DNA of 64,000 nucleotides from Candidatus Aminicenantota bacterium (GTDB lineage Bacteria; Acidobacteriota; Aminicenantia; UBA2199). Numbering within the stretch: position 1 is the stretch's first letter; every line of letters starts with the position of its first letter. The position numbers and the translations under genes were made by a program. Of this stretch, positions 60,965-64,000 are shown in pieces. The notes beneath the pieces were generated by a model, which had not been told where the DNA came from, made no database searches, and saw only the letters and a program-made list of their open reading frames with translations. The stretch is from NCBI GenBank assembly GCA_016934745.1, contig JAFGSF010000062.1:1-64000 (forward strand), given 5' to 3'.

Positions 60965-61072
60965 CCGGCAGAGCTGCAAAGTCCCCTGCAAGGGGGGATA
61001 AAAGCCTTAGATAGCAAATTCTAAAATTGGTTGGTTTTTTAAACAAATTTTGAATTTGCTATAAGGCTCTAA
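60965..61072 (+). repeat. Dispersed palindromic repeat, copy B
   Basis: A 108-nt unit nearly the same length as copy A, with the same order of parts: CCGGCAGAGCTGCAAAG, TCCCCTGCAAGGGGGGATAA, left arm 61001-61021, right arm 61052-61070 (GAATTTGCTATAAGGCTCT). The loop differs. The TAG stop of the adjacent ketoacyl-synthase-like gene (61069-61071) lies inside the right end. Confidence 0.85.
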
Positions 61073-61950
61073 AAGCGGTAGACGGCAGCGGCCACGGTAA
61101 TGCCTGAGCCAAAAGACAGCAAGAGGGCTTTTTGACCTGGAACCGGCCGGCGCTCATCCAGGGCCAGTTTGAGGGCCAAAAAAACCGACGTGGAAAGGGT
61201 ATCAGGCAGCCGCCTGGAAAGATTGATTACCTTTTGCGCAGGAAAGCCAATGACCGCCGGCAATCGTGTTAGTAAGGCGGCCGAGATCTGCGCAGGCACG
61301 ACAAAATCGATGTCTTCGCGACGCACATGATCGCGGCTCAACACATCGTCGACCACGGCCCCGGCCATGGACAGATAGATGTCTTCGAGTTCGGCACGGC
61401 GCTTAAGGATAATCCGTCCCCGTTTTTCAGCCAGGCTGACCAAAGAAACATAGGCGTCGGCATTCGCATCTCGGGTATGAAAGGCAAACTCGCCGAATCC
61501 CCTGCCGCGCCAGGGTGAGAGGTCCAGCAGTAACGCGGCTCCACTGGCCGCGTAATCGAACCGCGGGTCGGGATGGCGATCGGAGTTGACCTCACTGGCA
61601 ACAACCAGGCCAGCTTCGATCTCAGCGGACTGCAGCAGTGCCGTAACCGCTTGGACGGCATCGAGCATGCCGCAGCCGCCATTCTGCAGATCAAAAGCCA
61701 ACGTGCTCCGGTTCTGGAACTCAATATTGATGCCGAGCCGGTGCTGGATGAACACAGCCATGGCCGGTTCACAGATATGATGGTCGCGATGGACGCCGGC
61801 ATTGATGAGCAAGCCGATGTCGGCCTTACGATGGTGCGATGCTTCCAAGCATCGGCGCCCGGCTTTGACGGCATGGCGGACAGAGCCCCAACGTGGGAAA
61901 TGGCTCCGCGGCAAGCTGACGCCAATGCTTTCTATGCGGCAATGACGCAT
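61069..61950 (-). CDS. Ketoacyl synthase III-like protein lacking catalytic residues
   Basis: About 293 residues, short for KAS III. The thiolase fold is evident (LAFDLQNGGCGMLDAVQAVT, VVASEVNSDRHPDPRFDYAASGAALLLD, ALLLSFGSGITVAAAVYRF). The Cys is present in NGGCGM, but the His of the PHQ motif is Ala (FVVPAQISAALL) and the GNxST Asn is lost (RLPDTLSTSVFLAL). Around 40 N-terminal residues normal for KAS III are also missing. I infer a non-catalytic or altered partner subunit of the intact KAS III encoded 1 nt upstream, as in heterodimers such as PqsB-PqsC. The stop codon lies inside repeat copy B. Confidence 0.8.
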   Translation of the reverse strand: MRHCRIESIGVSLPRSHFPRWGSVRHAVKAGRRCLEASHHRKADIGLLINAGVHRDHHICEPAMAVFIQHRLGINIEFQNRSTLAFDLQNGGCGMLDAVQAVTALLQSAEIEAGLVVASEVNSDRHPDPRFDYAASGAALLLDLSPWRGRGFGEFAFHTRDANADAYVSLVSLAEKRGRIILKRRAELEDIYLSMAGAVVDDVLSRDHVRREDIDFVVPAQISAALLTRLPAVIGFPAQKVINLSRRLPDTLSTSVFLALKLALDERRPVPGQKALLLSFGSGITVAAAVYRF

Positions 61951-61951
61951 G

Positions 61952-63052
61952 TCAACTTACTCCAGCAAACCGCAGCCGGTAACGCCGCGGCAAATCATCA
62001 AAACTATAGGTGGCATGGGCGATGACGATTCCCGAGGCACCACTGACCAGCATGGCATTATGACCGTCTTGGATGTGCCCCTGCAATATGGCATCATGGA
62101 TGGCCAGAAAGTGGCTGGTAGTCGATGTGTTGCCGAAGTGGTCGGCGCAGCAACGGGTAATGTCGGGCAGGGTGCTGCCCAGGTAGCGGCTGACAGCCCG
62201 GACGCCGTTTTCAATGGCCCGTACCGAGACCTGATGCGGGATGATGTGCTGCAGATCGTCAATCGTCCAGCCGATTTTGTCCATGGCCCTTTTAAAGTAG
62301 GCGGGGAAATGTTCATTTCCTTTGCGCTGCAAGCCGCGGGCCTTGGTCACCAGAATGCCGCCGGGCCCGCGCCGTGAAGGGCGTGAATAACAATAATGAT
62401 CATGCTTGGCACCGGTGACCAGATCGATATGGCGAAAACCCTTATGGGCATTGGGCGAGCGGTCGATGATCAGGGCCGCGCCGCCATCGCCAAGGGTCAG
62501 GGCCACAAGCTGTCCGTCAAAACTATGGCGCAGTTCGCGGGCAGCGGTTTCCGCCAAAGGCATGTTCTGTTCGCCGCTGACCACCATGCCACAGCGGGCC
62601 ATGCCGGAGCGGATCATGCCCTGCAGCACATAAATGCCGGTGAACATTCCGGCGCAGGCATTGACCACATCAAAAGTACGTGCATTTCCGGCGCCAATGG
62701 CGGCCCGGATGCGCACGGCCGAAGCCGGTTCAAGGTGAAATTCATTTTTCCGGTTGTACTTGGAAATGCTGGTACAGATAATAACATCCAATTCTTCAGC
62801 CTGGTAACGGGACATGTCCAGTGCCTGCCCGGCCGCCCGGATCGCCAGATCGACCGCATACTCGCCCACCGCCACCCGGCGCTCGTGAATCCCGGTTATC
62901 CGTTCCAGGTCCCAACGCGGCCGGCGGCGGCAGGAAGCCAACAATGCTTCCATGGTTAGAATTTTTTCAGGAAGATAGACGCCCAGGCTCTCGATACGGA
63001 TATTATCACCCAGACTGGTTGTGCCTGAGGGGACCGAAACTGGCTGTATCAT
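61952..63052 (-). CDS. 3-oxoacyl-ACP synthase III family protein (FabH/OleA-like)
   Basis: About 366 residues. Full triad: Cys in DVVNACAGMFTGIYVLQ, His in HIIPHQVSVRAIENGV, Asn in DHFGNTSTTSHFLAIHDA. RWDLERITGIHERRVA and VVSGEQNMPLAETAARE are typical of the family. It condenses acyl thioesters, either in a Claisen head-to-head reaction (OleA) or with malonyl-ACP (FabH/secondary metabolism). Being next to an OleD-like SDR (4-nt ATGA overlap) and a degenerate KAS III, a long-chain ketone/olefin-type or other specialised lipid pathway is more likely than primary fatty acid synthesis. Confidence 0.88.
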   Translation of the reverse strand: MIQPVSVPSGTTSLGDNIRIESLGVYLPEKILTMEALLASCRRRPRWDLERITGIHERRVAVGEYAVDLAIRAAGQALDMSRYQAEELDVIICTSISKYNRKNEFHLEPASAVRIRAAIGAGNARTFDVVNACAGMFTGIYVLQGMIRSGMARCGMVVSGEQNMPLAETAARELRHSFDGQLVALTLGDGGAALIIDRSPNAHKGFRHIDLVTGAKHDHYCYSRPSRRGPGGILVTKARGLQRKGNEHFPAYFKRAMDKIGWTIDDLQHIIPHQVSVRAIENGVRAVSRYLGSTLPDITRCCADHFGNTSTTSHFLAIHDAILQGHIQDGHNAMLVSGASGIVIAHATYSFDDLPRRYRLRFAGVS

Positions 63053-64000
63053 GATTGCCTGCTTGACGGGGTTAACATCCGGATTTCCTGGCCGAATGTC
63101 AGCTGTGGACTGTATCCGAGTTCAACTTGCGCTTTGCGTATATCGTAGCGGCAGTCACATGCGACCAGACGGACACCGTAACGGCTGAGTGCGGGAGGAA
63201 TCGCCGCATGCTGCAATCTGGAGGTCCATTCAAACAAAACCGCCAGAATATAAGCCACCGGGAAAGGCAAGGAAAATCGCGGTGCCGGAACACCGAGTGC
63301 AGCGGCAAGGGCGCAGAACACGGTTCGGGCCGTGAGCTCCTCCCCATCGGTCAGGTGATAGACTTGCCCGGCAGCCGCTGGCGTCAGGGCAGCCAGGATG
63401 AGTCCCTGGCTCAGGTTTTCCACGTGCGAGAGCCCGAGCTGATTGTTTCCCCGGCCGATGAAGAAAAGTCGCCCCCGACACAAGAGCGCGGCCAAACGGG
63501 GCAAAATGGTAGTATCGCCAGGTCCCCAAATCACGCCGGGGCGAACAATGACAGTTTCCAGACCATTTTTTCCATGAGCTTCACGGACCAGATTTTCTGC
63601 AGCAATTTTGCTCATGGTATAGTAATCGCTGATCCGACTGGCAAGGGGAGTGGTTTCATTAACCCGCTTTCCGGACCGCGGCAATCCGAAAACGGTCAGG
63701 GAACTCACATAAATCAGCCTATGTACGCCCGCTTCCCGGCAGGCCGCGATAACATTGGCCGTACCTTCGACATTGGCCCGCCAGAATTCCTGACGTGGAC
63801 CCCAGTCGGAAACCTTTCCAGCGGTATGGAACACCACTTGCTGACCCGCCATGGCGCGCAATAGCGATTGGCGGTCCGTGACGTCACCCTCATGAATATC
63901 GAAACCGGCATGGATCAAACCGGATATATCGCTGCTTTGCCGGGCCAGGGCCCGGACTTGAAATCCTTTTTCACGGAGTTTACCGAGTAAATGACCACCC
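63049..64000 (-). CDS. Extended SDR, OleD-like (partial, runs off the right edge)
   Basis: At least 317 residues are visible; the N-terminus lies beyond 64000. The frame is open to the window edge and shows the Rossmann remnant GGHLLGKLREKGFQVRALAR, then EGDVTDRQSLLRAMAGQQVV, VFHTAGKVSDWGPRQEFWRAN, LIYVSSLTVFGLP, SDYYTMSKIAAENLV (Tyr-x3-Lys) and TVIVRPGVIWGPGD. This fits the 3-beta-hydroxysteroid dehydrogenase/OleD group that reduces 2-alkyl-3-ketoacids in olefin synthesis. A TTG at 63918 is internal, not the start. It is the first visible gene of the ketoacyl-synthase operon. Confidence 0.85.
   Translation of the reverse strand, partial: GGHLLGKLREKGFQVRALARQSSDISGLIHAGFDIHEGDVTDRQSLLRAMAGQQVVFHTAGKVSDWGPRQEFWRANVEGTANVIAACREAGVHRLIYVSSLTVFGLPRSGKRVNETTPLASRISDYYTMSKIAAENLVREAHGKNGLETVIVRPGVIWGPGDTTILPRLAALLCRGRLFFIGRGNNQLGLSHVENLSQGLILAALTPAAAGQVYHLTDGEELTARTVFCALAAALGVPAPRFSLPFPVAYILAVLFEWTSRLQHAAIPPALSRYGVRLVACDCRYDIRKAQVELGYSPQLTFGQEIRMLTPSSRQS

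Noticed and set aside
61069..63052. One ketoacyl synthase gene split by a frameshift
   Set aside because: Both proteins contain their own NxxCGM/NACAGM nucleophile region and full C-terminal halves, so they are two separate homologous genes.

Overview
The window reads as one contiguous stretch of a diderm (Gram-negative-type) bacterial chromosome with dense, mixed-strand, mostly housekeeping gene content. The Kdo operon (kdsA-kdsD-kdsC) and the remains of an outer-membrane beta-barrel gene indicate an LPS-type outer membrane. The mix of a tricorn-like S41 peptidase with a signal peptide, a split methylmalonyl-CoA mutase, an archaeal-type ApgM phosphoglycerate mutase, a DUF6599-like secreted protein, SpoIIE/RsbW/STAS signalling and a bacterial serine palmitoyltransferase suggests an uncultured lineage near Aminicenantes/Acidobacteriota. 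That assignment is an inference from gene content; no rRNA gene is present to test it.

Layout. 1-5.8 kb: decayed repeats, a truncated membrane-protein gene, the tricorn-like protease, a NYN/OST-HTH protein and a small secreted protein. 5.8-18.3 kb: mfd, CCA-adding enzyme, folP, a DUF6599-like protein, the Kdo operon, methylmalonyl-CoA mutase, a YtxH/DUF948-like pair and a degenerate ParB-like protein. 18.4-24.2 kb: dipeptidase/patatin/YkgJ operon, thiF-thiS, rlmN and an aminotransferase. 24.2-28 kb: an ndk-STAS-RsbW-SpoIIE-purA operon. 28-32.2 kb is the accessory stretch: a PstS-like protein, a broken beta-barrel gene, a nucleotidyltransferase pair, a 3' fragment of xerD, a MITE-like element and a HEAT-repeat gene with a repeat/operator-rich promoter. 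32.2-43.1 kb: xerD, MBL hydrolase, apgM, grpE-dnaK-dnaJ-kinase, a degenerate phosphohexomutase, an FtsB/DivIC-like protein, bacterioferritin and a J-like/TPR protein. 43.2-49.8 kb: glycan genes (GT4, FAD oxidoreductase, PNPT, GT2) downstream of serine palmitoyltransferase, with a divergent extended SDR that may be its ceramide-reductase partner. 49.8-60.9 kb: an Rrf2 regulator, TPR lipoprotein, exported C1 peptidase, flavin reductase, methyltransferase, ferredoxin-type aldo/keto reductase, Maf, a stand-alone PolX N-terminal domain, a P-loop kinase, a tandem ThyX-like protein and a purine permease. 61-64 kb: two ketoacyl synthase III-like genes (one lacking catalytic residues) and an OleD-like SDR running off the right edge.

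Two genome-style signals stand out. First, promoters are very regular (TTGAnn/TTGCnn, 16-18 nt, TAnAAT), and in at least seven cases the -10 box ends only 6-7 nt before the start codon of a gene with no Shine-Dalgarno, which predicts leaderless mRNAs. Second, a palindromic dispersed repeat of about 107 nt occurs at three loci, abutting gene ends or starts and in two places overlapping a stop codon.

No tRNA, rRNA, CRISPR array, complete insertion sequence or prophage was recognised.
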